A stretch of DNA of 64,000 bases from Puccinellia tenuiflora (taxonomy: Eukaryota > Streptophyta > Magnoliopsida > Poales > Poaceae), in assembly GCA_012064385.1 (NCBI GenBank), contig QRDG01000027.1:2834255-2898254 (forward strand), written 5' to 3'. The stretch's first letter is position 1, and every line of letters begins with the position of its first letter. The notes under the pieces were generated by a model. The model worked only from the letters and a program-made list of their open reading frames with translations, searched no databases and was not told the origin of the DNA. Made by a program: the position numbers and the translations under genes. Positions 52,034 to 63,858 of this stretch are shown one piece after another.

Positions 52034-53638
52034 TGATACGTCTCAAACGTATCTATAATTTTTGAGTGATCCATGCTAGTTTTGTGATATTGTCACATGT
52101 TTTTACTGTCATTTATATAATTTTTATGCATTTTGTCAGACTAACCTATTGACAAGATGCCCAGTGCCAGTTCCCTATTTTTGCTGTCGTTTTGTTTCAG
52201 AAATTTACTTCTGAAAATATTCTCGGATTGCACTGGAATTTACGGGGAATTTTTATTTGCCACGATGAAGTACCAGACCGAAGGAGAGCTGGAGGGGAGG
52301 CCCACAGGGCAGGTGCGCCCCCCTGCCGCGGGTCAAGGTGGACCCGCGGGTGGGGCCCGCCCCTGCCCCTGGGACCTCGCCTCGACGCCCTCCGACGCCT
52401 ATAAATTGCTATCTGACCTAAAAACGTTGAGGCGGCCATTATTTTCCAGAAACTCGACCCCGACGCACCGTCACCGAAAACCCTAGTTCGGGGTCCAATC
52501 TGAAGCTGATCCCGGCACTCTGCCGGAGGGGAGATTGATCCCGGAGGGCTCTTCATCGCCATGCCTTCCTCCGGGATGATTTGTGAGTAGTCTCGCCTTG
52601 GACTACGGGTCGATGGCAGTAGCTAGTTGGTAGTCTCTCTCTCTTGTGCTTCATGTCTTATGATTTTGTGAGCTGCCTAACATGATCAAGATCGATTATT
52701 GTAATGCTATGTGATGTGTTTGCTGGGATCCAATGGATTATGAAGTTATGTTCAGATTGTGCATGATTCTTATATGAGTAATTTATGTTCTTGCATGCTT
52801 TCCGATGTGAGTAGTTACTTTGGCCAAGTGATTGTGTGGATCTCCAAGAGAGGGTAGTTATGCTAGATAGTGGGTTCATGCCCCTTTTGTTCCTGGGCAC
52901 GAGTGACAAAAACGTCTAAGGGTGAGGGTGTGCTGTTGCTACTAAGGGTAAAACAGTGGTGTTGATGTCTCATTTGATATTAGTATTGCTTACATTATGC
53001 ACTTTACTTAATGCAATTGTCTGTTGCTTGCAACTTAATACCGTTGGGTGACATGCTGGATAGCGATCCCACGGTGGACTTTTTAGACAAAGACGCAGTT
53101 GGAATCAATGGTCTTTGTTCCTTGTCGTGATGCCTCCATAAATATTATCATGTCCTCTATGTCATAGCTAAATTGGGTTTGTGTCATGATCTTGTCAATT
53201 GCCTAGCTGTAATTCGTTCACCCATCACATGCATATTTTATTTACTTGAGAGACTCCACTAGTGAACCCATGGCCCCCGGTCCATATTTTTACATTGTTT
53301 ACAACCTCGTTTACTTGCTTTTCATCATCATTACTCCTCTGGTCACTTTTCATTATTACATCTATTTCATCATACAATTAAGCACTTTGTGTTCTGCGAG
53401 ACCGGAGAGATTGACAACCTCTCCGCCGTTGGGGACAAAGTATTTGGTTGAGTGTGTGTAGGTCCACGTATGTTGAAGGTATCCCTAAGTGCCAGAGATC
53501 TTCAACATTCGCCTCGTTGTTGATTTCAAAGTCCTACTGGTTCGATAAACCTCAGTTCTATAAAAGAGGGAAAACTGCTACTAGCTGCAACTCTGCCTTT
53601 GCTTGGGGCACCACCCAACTCTTCTCCACCAACAATCA
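52034..53638 (+). repeat. Gypsy LTR, same family as 31099-32692
   Basis: It starts TGATACGTCTCAAACGTATC and ends CCAACAATCA (1605 bp), with CGCCTATAAATTGC near 52397, 'CACTCTGCCGGAGGGGAG' near 52516 and 'CCTACTGGTTCGATAAACC' near 53532. It is followed by a primer site, so it acts as a 5' LTR. Flanks GGCTC and AGCAG do not match, as expected if the rest of the element was lost. Confidence 0.85.
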
Positions 53639-53735
53639 AGCAGTTTTCCGGCGCCGTTGCCGGTGACTTTGGAGCTGCAGCAAGGGGAGTCTCACACTCT
53701 CAATCTATTTACTTTGTTTTTGTCTTGCTTGCTTG
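53639..53735 (+). mobile_element. Primer site and leader stub after the LTR
   Basis: CGGCGCCGTTGCCGGTGA (about 53649-53666) is a slightly changed tRNA-Asp primer site. The following block (GCAGCAAGGGGAGTCTC, then TATTTACTTTGTTTTTGTCTTGCTT) parallels 39695-39770 of the complete element. Similarity stops near 53735, marking a deletion breakpoint. Confidence 0.75.
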
Positions 53736-56607
53736 TACATGACGGACTCACCAGAAAATAGAGAAGTCCGCTAAAAAATTCCACGAAAATCAGAAACATC
53801 TGACCATCAAATTAAACATATCAGAGAATCACAGCCATTAATCTTAGACTTACAAATAATTACCCACCAATACCATTAGCTTATTTCCCTGTACCCTTTC
53901 AATCTCAATAGATCATATACGGCTGAAGAAGGAAAAAAATCGAGGTTGCCGGCTCCCAAACCTAACACCTCCGCCGCCACGCCCGCCCCTCCGTGCACAG
54001 ACAAGATGCAGTCCGATGCCGTTGATGCATCTCGATTCATCCCATCTCCCGGATTCAACTGACGGGGAATTGATCTGTTTATGTGTGATTCGCTTGGTTT
54101 AGCAACGAGAAGATCAATTAGCGTCAATGGATGACATCCAACTTCCCTGCCACTGGAGGTCTGCGGTCTGGACGAGGCAGTGTGCGCCAAGGAGCAGAAA
54201 AGAGCTAGATCAGTTTTATGGCCAGACGGGGCGTGACGGCGTGAGAGATTTCCTGCACAACGACGACGGCACCTCGGCAACTAGATCGGCGCAGCATCTG
54301 GGCGTAGCCCGTGCACTTGTAGCCGCCTGCATTACGAGTCGGCTCCAGGTAACAGCAAAGATAACTTTTCCTCACGATCTACAATCTACAACAATGGTGC
54401 CATCAGCCTAGATCTACAATCTACCGTACCAAAATTTTCCATCCGCTGCGGCATCGGCACCATCAATCTTGCAGCTATTTTGTTCAATGAATTAGCTCCA
54501 GAAATCTGATGTCCGTACCATCCTCGATTCTCCTCTCCTCTCGGAGACCAACTAGGCTTGAGATTGTTGTTTTCCTGCAGGATAGGGTCACCTACCTCAT
54601 CCACAGTACATATTCTCTCCTCTCTCTTTTATTCCCCATTTGGATATTTTCTATTATTGTTACAATTTTTTTTTATGCAGATCAATGTGATGTTATTTCA
54701 ACACGGTCAGGCTCCTTTGCCACATTAAATTCAGAGCGGTGAACCTAAGGTATTCACAAATAACAAATGCTCAATTACTTTTTATGCTACTTTGTCTGAT
54801 TGGTTCATCACCATAGTGTCAATTGATTCAAATTTTACGTTGTTGGATGCAGTATTTCATTGTATCAGGTTGGCATTATGAGAAGATGATATCGTGACTC
54901 TTAACAGTACAGAAACAAAGAGTGTATTAAGCAGTTGTAATACATGTGTATACAATCAGAGCATAGCGTTAAACTATTGATGTGAAAGTGGATAAAGGAA
55001 AATGCTTTCTGCCAATTCTCCTAATTGCAAACGAAATCATGGACGCTGCTAGAACCAAGCTCTACACCCCACATGTTCTGTAGCTCCTGAATTTTCTTAG
55101 TTAGACCTTGCTACAACCAAGCTATGTATGCCATTCGTTCATTTCCTCATTAATTTTATTAGGTAGACGTATCTAAAACCAAGTTGTGTATGCTATTCTT
55201 TGCCCCATTAATTCTCTTACGTAGGCACCATTGAACTCGAAATAATTTGAATCGAATAAATATATTATCTCTATATGTAGTTATATTAACGCCTTCCCAC
55301 ATATGTAAATCTCTGAGAATGTAGCTCTATCTAGAAAGAGCATGATAACCAGAGTACGAGTATATCGGCAGAAGATACCGGCCTTTACACACGTTTTGGA
55401 GAACTTAGTGAGCAAAAAGGTAAGTTACCCTATACATAATACAGTTCCATGATCTACACATGATCATTGATTTCTTTCTCATGTTCATTTGTTGTGCAGT
55501 AAAAGTACTATCTCTAGAACTTCTGACTGTACTTTTGTTAGTCATGAAGAACAAGGCTAAACTTCATCAGCGCCACAAGATCTATTACCTAGCATGTAAT
55601 TCTTATGCCCATCCTTTCCGATGCTTATACAAAATTGCAGGACAGCTGATTGAAACACTGATGACTTTCTCTTAGGTTTCCTTCTGAAGAAACTCGATTT
55701 TGTCTCATGCCGAGGGATATGAACTTGGACTCAGTGAGTAGAAGGTAAAACACAGTAAAATGCGTTCGTTGATTTTGATTTCCTACTCTTTATTTTTTTT
55801 CATATTTGCTACCTACGATTGGTAAATATTCATTGTCTAGTGTTTATCTATACTCATTCTATCTCTTTTTAGATAACTTATTGCCTTCCATATTTTTAGT
55901 TCGCAGCAGGGCATCTATCGTTTCATGTTTATAGGTGAGGAATTGGGTTTTAAACATTATATTGTTTTAACTGAGTGTGATAATATTGTTTTAACTGAGA
56001 CTTCACAACTATTATGTTGGGGTTTAGTTCTATCGTTGAATTGACGGGGTTATTTCCTATTTTTTCCTCAGTTGCTAACACCGAGACGAATACTTAAAAC
56101 ACAAAGATAATTTTTTTTTGTACATATGTGATCATCTAAAGAATTTGCTTGGTTAAACTTTAATAAGGAAAGGATAAAATTTAGAAGATGTAAAAATAAG
56201 TTCATATGCTGTGAAATAGTCTTCATGAAAGATATCGTGCTTATATGATACTCCGATAGTTTTACTTAACCTCTAAGTTTCTCGCCTGAATATGTTAGTG
56301 CAAACATACGTAGTCATATTTATTTTATGTTCATACTTTGCAGGTGTAAGTTTTCTAGTGTATCTCTATTTGAATAGCTTATAGGATGATGCATAGCAAG
56401 CTCTTATTTCCATATCTCCCTTCTGACCCTTTTTTGTAGGCTTAGTACTGAAACTACATGATGTTTATTAGGCATGATTTCTTTATGTCTATGCATAATT
56501 ATCAATTGCTAAATAAACTCAAAAGACTTGAAAAGTCTATATGACTAGCATTATGTATCTAGGATTCTTCTTGTGGAAGTAATTGCAATGTGTAGTAGAG
56601 CCACAAT
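53736..56607. other. Intergenic DNA without recognised genes
   Basis: 53880-54420 is GC-richer, with a 134-codon minus frame at 53876-54280 and a 94-codon plus frame. Neither shows a domain I recognise. 54420-56600 is AT-rich with frames below 80 codons. I see no complete transposon. Confidence 0.35.
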
Positions 56608-57368
56608 TGATGTAGCCCAACCCAACGTCACCACCATGTCAAGCATTCCAACATATGCCATGTTACCACGGATGTCAAAGGTGAACTCAATCCTCTCTAC
56701 GAACCTCAATGCACCGCCTTTGGATGATGTACTACCTAAGCGTATAGCCTTGTACATTACTAGGTGTCACACGACGAGTATGGGCGCCAAGGGAGACGCC
56801 GAGGGAGCCCAAGAGTCGAAGCCATCCAAGGCGTACGCATGGAAGCGGAGGAAGAAGAAGCGGAGACAAGACGAAGATGAAGAGGGAGGCGAAGCCAGTC
56901 TGGCCGGCCTCCAGCCCGGCCACATGCCAGAGCCAGCCGGCCTCCAGGTCGGCCTAGCCCGGCTCCCAGGCCGGCCTCTCTGCCGAGGCGCCCGACCTCC
57001 AGCCCGGCCTAGGTCGGCACCTAGGCCGGCCACCCGCTAGAGCCTGTCGGCTCCCAGGCCGGCCTCCCTGCCGATGCAGCTGGCCCCCAGCCCGGCCCAG
57101 GCCGGCCCCCAGCCCGGCCCAGGCCGGCTCCCAGGCCGGCCACTCGTGTCCTGCACCCCTCTTTGTACTAAGAATATAAATAGCTCCCCCCCTTCAAGAG
57201 ACATGTAAGAAATAGGAATAGACCTAGACATTGGGCTTGTGCTCATCCCTCCCTTTGTGGAGAAGATCCCCTTATGGATTCAAGGCTCCTCCTTAGATGT
57301 ATCTATTGGAGTGAATCAAGGCCCTATTTGCGCGGAGTCTCTCTCGTGTGTGTTTCTACTTCATCGTC
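56608..57368 (+). repeat. LTR (copy B), truncated by a Gypsy insertion
   Basis: It starts TGATGTAGCCCAACCC, like LTR copy A, shares the short polyprotein-tail frame ('MSKVNSILSTNLNAPPLDDVLP'), the GCCGGCC-rich block (56900-57145) and TATAAATA at 57175-57182. Sequence similarity to copy A is modest, so they are different elements or subfamilies. It is cut at 57368 by the element beginning at 57369; the remainder should lie beyond the window. Confidence 0.65.
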
Positions 57369-58050
57369 TGTCGGGGATATGAACCTCGGATATCCCTAAG
57401 AGGTCCATTTCTTCAAGAACTACATGGGCCGGCTACGCAAGTGCCGGCTGCAGCGTGCCGCCTGGAGCCAGCCGGATGAAGCAAGCTGCCTCGTCTACCC
57501 GGAGGCGGACGGCCGGTTAGGCTCAAGCCGGCCGTACCAACCGACAGCTCCGTACAAGTGGACCAGGATCGTATAACCGCTGTCGGGCATCTCCTGTACC
57601 CAATCATGACAACGGACTCCAGCCGGCTCACAGAGTAGTGATGTCATAGGGGCAATCGTGTAACTTCCTTGTAACCCAGAAACCCTAGATGCTGCCTATA
57701 TAAAGCATGCAGGGGCCTCCTGCGCGAGGCAGACAAGGGGGAGAGGGACGAGAGGCACAGAGAGAGAGGAACCCTTTAGCATCATCTTCAACCTCAAGCC
57801 GGCTGGAACCTTCAGCCGGCCACCACTCGAAAACAGCTCAAGGAGCGCCATTGTAGCCCGATTTGTGATCAATCAATAAGAACAAGAAGAGCAGGACGTA
57901 GGGGTGTTACCTCCACAAGGAGGGCCCCGAACCTGGGTAACTGACGTGTGCTTGCATGTTTGTTGCCCAATCCCGCGCGAGCATCCGATCGTCGCCTGCC
58001 CCGCATTCTTTTCCATCTCCGATGGATATGCCGTGCTATCCACCATGACA
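57369..58050 (+). repeat. 5' LTR of the Tat/Retand-like element
   Basis: Starts TGTCGGGGATATGAACCTCG and ends CCACCATGACA, with TATATAAA at 57697-57704. Many CCGGC(T/C) motifs are scattered through it. The primer site follows after two bases. Confidence 0.9.
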
Positions 58051-58051
58051 T

Positions 58052-59455
58052 TTGGCGCCCACCGTGGGGCCCGTGGCGACCGGAGTCACGTTCTGCGCGG
58101 GATCCCGGACTGTGGATGGTCGGCGGATCGTCTCCGGCCTCGTGCTCTCCATCGGCTCCGTCGGCTGCGTCCTCGACAACACCAACAGCTTCGCCGACGT
58201 GGACGTCGCCACCGGAGGAGCGGTCGTCACCCTTGGCGATTTCCACGTCTACGTCGCCGTCGCCGCTCAGGAGTACCCGGAGGTGGTCTACTCGAGCTTG
58301 GCTCCTTCGATCTTCGACGCCAGCACCTGCAACGACGACTCCGCCTCCGGCTACCTCAACTCCGGTGACGCAGACCGCGACGTCACCAAGCTCAACGTCT
58401 ACGCCGAGGTGCACATGGTCGAGCACGCGGCGGCAGGAGGCCCCGTCACCACTACCGTTCATGAAGCTGGCGAACCTTCGCGCTACCAGCGCAACCTGGA
58501 GGCCGACTTCGAGCTGCTGAGCACCCCCATCGCGCCGAGTGCTGATCCAGTCAAGGCGGCGGCTGAACTCGAGAGGATGCGGCAGCAGATCTACGACAAG
58601 GCGCTAAACCTCGCGTCGACACAATGCCGGCTCAGCGCCACAATTCGCGAGTACAATTCGGCACACGGCTTCGAGCAGGTGGACCGCAATGCGGAGAAGC
58701 TGAATGAAGTTAGGCGCAAAGGAGGAGATCTTGGTGGCGCCATGAACCGTGCCGGCCAGGCGCATGAACTCACCGACCTCAGCTTCCCCGAGTACAGCTG
58801 TCCTACGCAAAACATGAGGGCGGCGGAAGCAGCAGCCGCCGAGCTACCCTATCTCCAAGGCGAAGAACTACATCAACAAATGCGCCGGGTTCGACAACTC
58901 ATCAACACGGCCAACCGGCAGCAGCGAGAAACGGAGGCAACGGCGAGCAAGGGGCATCATGAGCCGCCTCTAGGCTACGATGCAGCCGGCAAGTCCAAGC
59001 AAGGTGCAGAGGCGTCATCCACGAGCCGCGGAAGAGCGAAGGACAAGCAAACACGAGTTCATCACGAGGGGAGCGCGAGCTCGCATCCTCGTGATCATGG
59101 CCGCGATCCGGCTGGACGACGCGAAGACGGCAACCGGAACGAGCCTCGAGCCGGACGGAACGTCAAGGAGCGAGTCGGCCACAAGGTCACCATCGACGAA
59201 CGCCTGGGGCCGCTGGGACCCGAAACCAGCGACGACGCACGCCACCGCATCGACGTGCTCAAGCTGTCAAGCATCATTGAGGAAGAAGACATCGCTGCTC
59301 ATCGCTGTTTCGGACCCCGCATCCGGAGCGAGCGATTCCCGAAGGGATTCACTCTCCCCAGGGACACACCAAGTACAACGGCACCGCGAAGCCGGAAGAC
59401 TGGCTCGCCGACTACGTCACGGCGGTCAACATCGCAAGCGGCAACAAACGGGTAG
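58052..59455 (+). pseudogene. Gag, N-terminal part (frame broken near 59370)
   Basis: An open frame begins at the primer site, but its first ATG is at 58415, so the true start is uncertain. The region up to 58415 looks coding ('EYPEVVYSSLAPSIFDAS'). Residues after it are charged and helical, then rich in Gly/Arg/Lys/Glu. Just before the gag domain the phase changes near 59369-59371: the downstream gag sequence resumes in frame 1, while this frame runs 28 more codons to a stop. A one-base loss explains it. GC-rich codons contrast with the AT-rich gag of the 37956 element. Confidence 0.75.
58053..58070 (+). other. Primer-binding site, tRNA-Lys type
   Basis: TGGCGCCCACCGTGGGGC is the exact complement of the 3' end of a plant tRNA-Lys including CCA. 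It differs from the tRNA-Asp site of the Gypsy element at 37956. Confidence 0.85.
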
Positions 59456-60561
59456 CCGTGCGCTACGTGCCACTCATGCTCCAGGGATCGGCACGGACTT
59501 GGCTCAACAGCCTTCCGAAGGAGAGCGTCAACAGCTGGCTGGACTTCGAGGAAGTGTTCAACCGCAATTTCACCGGCACCTACTTGCGCCCTGGCAACGC
59601 ACAGCTGCTCGCGCTGTGCAAGCAGAAGGACGGCGAGTCGGACCGAGCCTACCTCACCCGGTGGACAAGCCTTCGCAACTCCTGCGAAGGAGTACTCGAA
59701 CTCCAAGCCGTCCAGTACTTCATCCAAGGGTGCCGAGATCAGACGCTGCTCAAGCACCGGCTCCTGAGGAAGAGCCCAAAGACCATGGCGGAACTCATGG
59801 CAATCGCCGACGAGTACGCCACCGCCGACGCGGGCATGATCAATCCGATCCGACTCGACGAAGCCGGAAGAATCATCACGACGGAACCGGCTGTACGCCG
59901 CAGCCGGACGGAAAACCAAGAAGGAGGAAAATTGACCCGGCGTGATTCCGACGCGGCTGGCAAACGCAAATCCGCAGACGACCGCGTCGAGTCCAAGGTC
60001 GTCGCTACGACCGAGGGAAGGCCAGCAGGAGGCTTCGACAACCGTCGCATGAGGACGAGCGGCGACATGCGCCGGACAAGGGCGAGGAACAACTACGACT
60101 ACATGCTCGATCAACCGTGCCGGAACCATGGCGACCGGCCAGCAAACCACACCGTCAGGCAATGCACCCTTGGACGCCCAAGGCCGCCACCGTACGAGCG
60201 GCGAAACCCGCCTCCGCCTCGGGATGAAGCCGGACGGGACGATCGAGGACGCGACGACAGGCGACGCGAAGACAGGAATCGCGATGACCGCCAACGCGAA
60301 GAAGAGAGGGAACGCCTTCCGGCCCCGCCTCCGAGAGGACCAGACGGCTACCAGAATCCGGATGCCGCCTACATCGTATTCATCAGCGAGCGCGACGACA
60401 AACGAAGCCGGCGCGAACGGTTCAAGGAGGTGAACGCGGTGGTTCCACCTGTCCCCCAGTACCTCAACTGGTCGCAGGAGCCGATCACATGGGACCGCAG
60501 CGACCACCCGGAACTGATGCCCAACCAAGCGCGCTTGCACCTTCTCACGCGTCCTCATTGA
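59371..60561 (+). pseudogene. Gag domain and C-terminal region
   Basis: Contains the retrotransposon gag domain with 'RYVPLMLQGSARTWLNSLP' and 'FNRNFTGTYLRPGNAQLLAL', then 'RAYLTRWTSLRNSCEGV' and 'TMAELMAIADEYATADAG'. It continues through a basic Arg/Asp/Glu-rich stretch with a Cys/His pair ('YMLDQPCRNHGDRPANHTV'), which may be the remains of a zinc knuckle. It ends at the TGA at 60559-60561 because the phase is lost again before the protease. The first Met of the visible frame at 59458 is internal to the domain and not a start. Confidence 0.8.
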
Positions 60562-61132
60562 CGGAGGCAGCAGCATCAACATCCTCTACCGTGACACGCT
60601 GGAGAAGCTGGGCGTCTCCGAGTCCTGCTTGACGCCGAGCCGGACGGTCTTCCACGGCATCGTGCCGGGGCGAGCCGGCTCGTCCATGGGCCTCATTCGG
60701 CTGGATGTCCTATTCGGCACCAAGAGCAACCACCGCCGCGAGACCATCTCCTTCGAGGTGGTCAACTACTCCAGCGCCTACCACGCCATCCTCGGACGGC
60801 CGGCGCTCGCCAAGTTCATGGCGGTACCCCACTACGCTTACCTCAAGATGAAGCTACCAGGCCCACGCGGGATCATCACCGTCGCCGGAGACTATAAACG
60901 CTCCATCGCATGCGCCTCCGACAGCGCAAAGGTGGCCGAGACCATGGTCTGCAACGAGGAGATGAAGCAATTCAAGCGCAAGGCTAGCGAGGAAAAGCTG
61001 GAGATCCCGGAGTCGGCCAAGCCGGCTGGCGAGTCGAACTTCCAGGCGGCCCGGGACACAAAGAAGATCTACTTCGACGACAACGACAAGTCCAAGTTCG
61101 TCTCCGTCGGGGCGAGCCTGGACCCCAAATAG
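60553..61132 (+). pseudogene. Aspartic protease, closed by a TAG stop
   Basis: In frame 2 the protease core reads 'VLIDGGSSINILY', with catalytic Asp at 60560-60562, and later 'YHAILGRPALAKFMAVPHYAY', the usual C-terminal block. The spacer normally found before the core is short, so DNA was lost near 60500-60553. The frame ends at TAG 61130-61132, then continues in the same phase into reverse transcriptase. The stop is most simply a CAG-to-TAG change, so it is a lesion and not a natural end. Confidence 0.8.
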
Positions 61133-63055
61133 GAAAGCGCGCTCGTCGAGTTCCTCCGTGAGAACCGGGACATCTTCGCGTGGTCCCCCAAGGACATGCC
61201 TGGTGTGCCGAGGGAACTCGCCGAGCACTCTCTTCACGTCCGGCCGGACGCCAAGCCGGTGAAACAGTCCCTGCGACGCTTCGCGGAAGGAAGGAGACAG
61301 CTGATAGGAGAAGAAATAGCCCGGCTACTCGCAGCCGGATTTATCAAAGAAGTGCAACACACGGAGTGGCTAGCCAATCCGGTAATGGTGGAAAAGAAGA
61401 ACAAGAAATGGCGGATGTGTATCGACTACACCCACCTCAACAAGGCTTGCCCTAAAGACCCCTTCGCATTGCCGCGCATCGACCAAGTAATCGACTCCAC
61501 GGCCGGCTGCGACCTCCTCTCCCTCCTCGACGCCTACTCTGGCTACCACCAAATTCCGCTGAATCCGGACGACCAGCTCAAGACCGCCTTCATCACCCCA
61601 TACGGCCCGTACTGCTACACCACTATGCCGTTCGGTTTGAAGAACGCGGGAGCAACATACCAGCGCTGCATGCAGAAATGCTTGCACGACCAAATCGGCC
61701 GCAACGCGCACGCCTACGTCGACGACGTCGTCATCAAGACCAAGGAGAAGCATACCCTCCTCCTCGACCTCAAGGAAACCTTCGACAACCTCCGCCGCTT
61801 CCAGATGAAACTCAACCCGGAGAAATGCGTGTTTGGCGTTCCAGCCGGACAGCTACTCGGCTACCTTGTATCGGCACGGGGGATCGAGGCCAACCCGGAG
61901 AAAATCGCCGCCATCGACAACATGCGACAACCAAGAAGCGTCAAGGACATTCAGAAGTTCGCCGGCTGTCTAGCCTCCCTTAGCCGCTTCATCAGCCGGC
62001 TCGGGGAGAAGGCTCTCCCGCTCTACCACTTACTGAAGAAAACGGACAAGTTCGTCTGGAGCGACGCAGCCGACGCCGCCTTCAAGGAACTCAAGCGGGC
62101 GATGGCCACCACCCCGGTCCTGGCACCTCCGACCCCAAAGGAGCCCATGCTCATGTACATTGCCGCCTCCAATCGAGTCGTCAGCGTGGTCCTAGTGGTG
62201 GAACGAGACGAACCCGGTAAGCAGCGGCCGGTTCAGCGGCCAGTCTACTACCTCAGCGAGGTGCTCTCGCAATCAAAGCAAAACTACCCGCATTACCAGA
62301 AGCTCGTATACGGCGTGTACATGGCCACGAAGAAGCTGAAGCATTACTTTCAAGAGCACCCGATCAAGGTGATAAGTGACGCTCCGCTTGCAGAAATCAT
62401 AGGCAACAAGGACGCAACCGGCAGAGTTGCGAAATGGGCGATCAACCTGACGGCGCACGGAGTCGAGTACGACAAGAGAACAGCAATCAAGTCGCAGGAG
62501 CTGGCGGACTTTCTTGCCGACTGGACGGAGACGGACCACGTACCGCCGCCACCCAACTCCGGCGAACATTGGCTCATGCACTTCGACGGCTCCAAAAGAT
62601 ACTGGGGACTCGGCGCTGGAGTCGTCCTCACCTCGCCCAAGGGGGGCCGGCTCGAATACGTGCTACAGATCCACTTCACGGCGTCCAACAACGTAGCCGA
62701 GTATGAAGCTCTCGCACACGGCCTCAAGCTCGCCAAGGCTATGAACATCAAGCGAATCCTCTGCTACGGCGACTCCGACTTGGTGGTCCAGCAGACCACT
62801 GGTCATTGGGACGCCAAGGACCCCAACATGGCCGCCTACCGCTTCTTCGTCCAGCAGCTCGCGGGATGCTTCGAAGGATGCGAGTTCCACCACATCCACC
62901 GCTCCAACAACGAGGCAGCTGACACCCTGGCAAACATTGGCTCTCTTCGCGAGGAAATCCCACCCGGCGTCGCCCTCGAGAAGCTCTACAAACCATCCAT
63001 CACGCCGTGTCCCGGCTCCGATTCCATCCGGATGCCGCCGGACCAACAGCAGTAA
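61133..63055 (+). pseudogene. Reverse transcriptase and dual RNase H
   Basis: The frame carries a complete-looking polymerase domain: 'WRMCIDYTHLNKACPKD', 'LLDAYSGYHQIPLNP', 'TMPFGLKNAGATYQ' and the catalytic 'YVDD' (residues 174-177 counted from the ATG at 61196), then 'GYLVSARGIEANP' and 'KIAAIDNMRQPRSVKDIQKF'. The first RNase H follows ('PVYYLSEVLSQSKQNYPHYQ'). A second one occupies roughly residues 460-590 with 'HFDGSKRYWGLGAG', 'NNVAEYEAL' and 'GDSDLVVQQ'. Two RNase H domains mark the Tat lineage. The frame closes at 63055 right at the junction of the integrase deletion. It cannot be made as a Gag-Pol product because of the stop at 61130. Confidence 0.9.
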
Positions 63056-63060
63056 AGTTC

Positions 63061-63858
63061 ACGAAATGGATTGAAGCCAAGCCGATCAAGAAACTGGACG
63101 GACCAACAGCAGTAAAGTTCTTCAAAAGCATCATCTACCGCTTCGGCTATCCCAACAGCATCATCACGGACAACGGGACAAACTTCGTCAAGGGAGAATT
63201 CGCCAAGTTCTGCGGCAGGACCGGCATCCGGCTCGACGTGGCCTCCGTTGCGCACCCGCAGTCGAACGGGCAGGTCGAGCGGGCAAATGGCCTCATCCTA
63301 TCCGGCATCAAGCCTCGGCTGCTCGAACCGCTCGAGCGCGCAGCCGGCGCATGGGAAGAGGAATTACCTTCCGTCCTCTGGAGTCTAAGGACAACCCCGA
63401 ACCGTTCAACCGGCTTCACCCCCTTCTTCCTCGTCCATGGAGCTGAAGCCGTCATGCCAACAGACATCGAGCACGACGCACCCCGGATCGTGCTATACAC
63501 GGAGGTACAAGCTAAGCAAGCCTACGAAGATGGAATGGACCTGCTCGAGGAAGCACGCCAGCTTGCCGAATCAAGGTCGGCGATGTACCAGCAACAACTA
63601 CGCAACTACCACAGTCGGCGCATCAAGCACGTCCACTTTCGCGAAGGCGATCTCGTGCTGCGGCTCATCCAGGACACGAAAAACATGCACAAGTTGTCAT
63701 CGCCATGGGAAGGACCATTCATCGTCAGCAAAGCGCTCATCAACGATGCTTACTACCTCATCGACGCCCGCGAGCACAAGAAGGACACGATGGACAAAGA
63801 GGGCGATGAAACGGAAAGGCCATGGAACGCGTCACTCTTGCGTCGATTCTACACTTGA
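63061..63858 (+). pseudogene. Integrase, C-terminal two thirds
   Basis: Frame 1 holds 'YPNSIITDNGTNFVKGEF', with the second catalytic Asp, and 'QSNGQVERANGLILSGIK', with the catalytic Glu, then 'LPSVLWSLRTTPNRSTGFTPF' and the C-terminal 'GDLVLRLIQDTKNMHKLSSPWEGPF'. The N-terminal His/Cys zinc-binding module and the first catalytic Asp are missing. Just upstream a 22-bp sequence ending AGCAGTAAAGTTC is present at 63039-63060 and again at 63099-63120, marking the deletion junction. No chromodomain is visible at the end. The frame stops at 63858. Confidence 0.85.

Noticed and set aside
36609..56608. LTR copies A and B as the two LTRs of one 20-kb element
   Set aside because: They share layout and ends but differ too much in sequence to be a pair from one insertion, and unrelated elements lie between.
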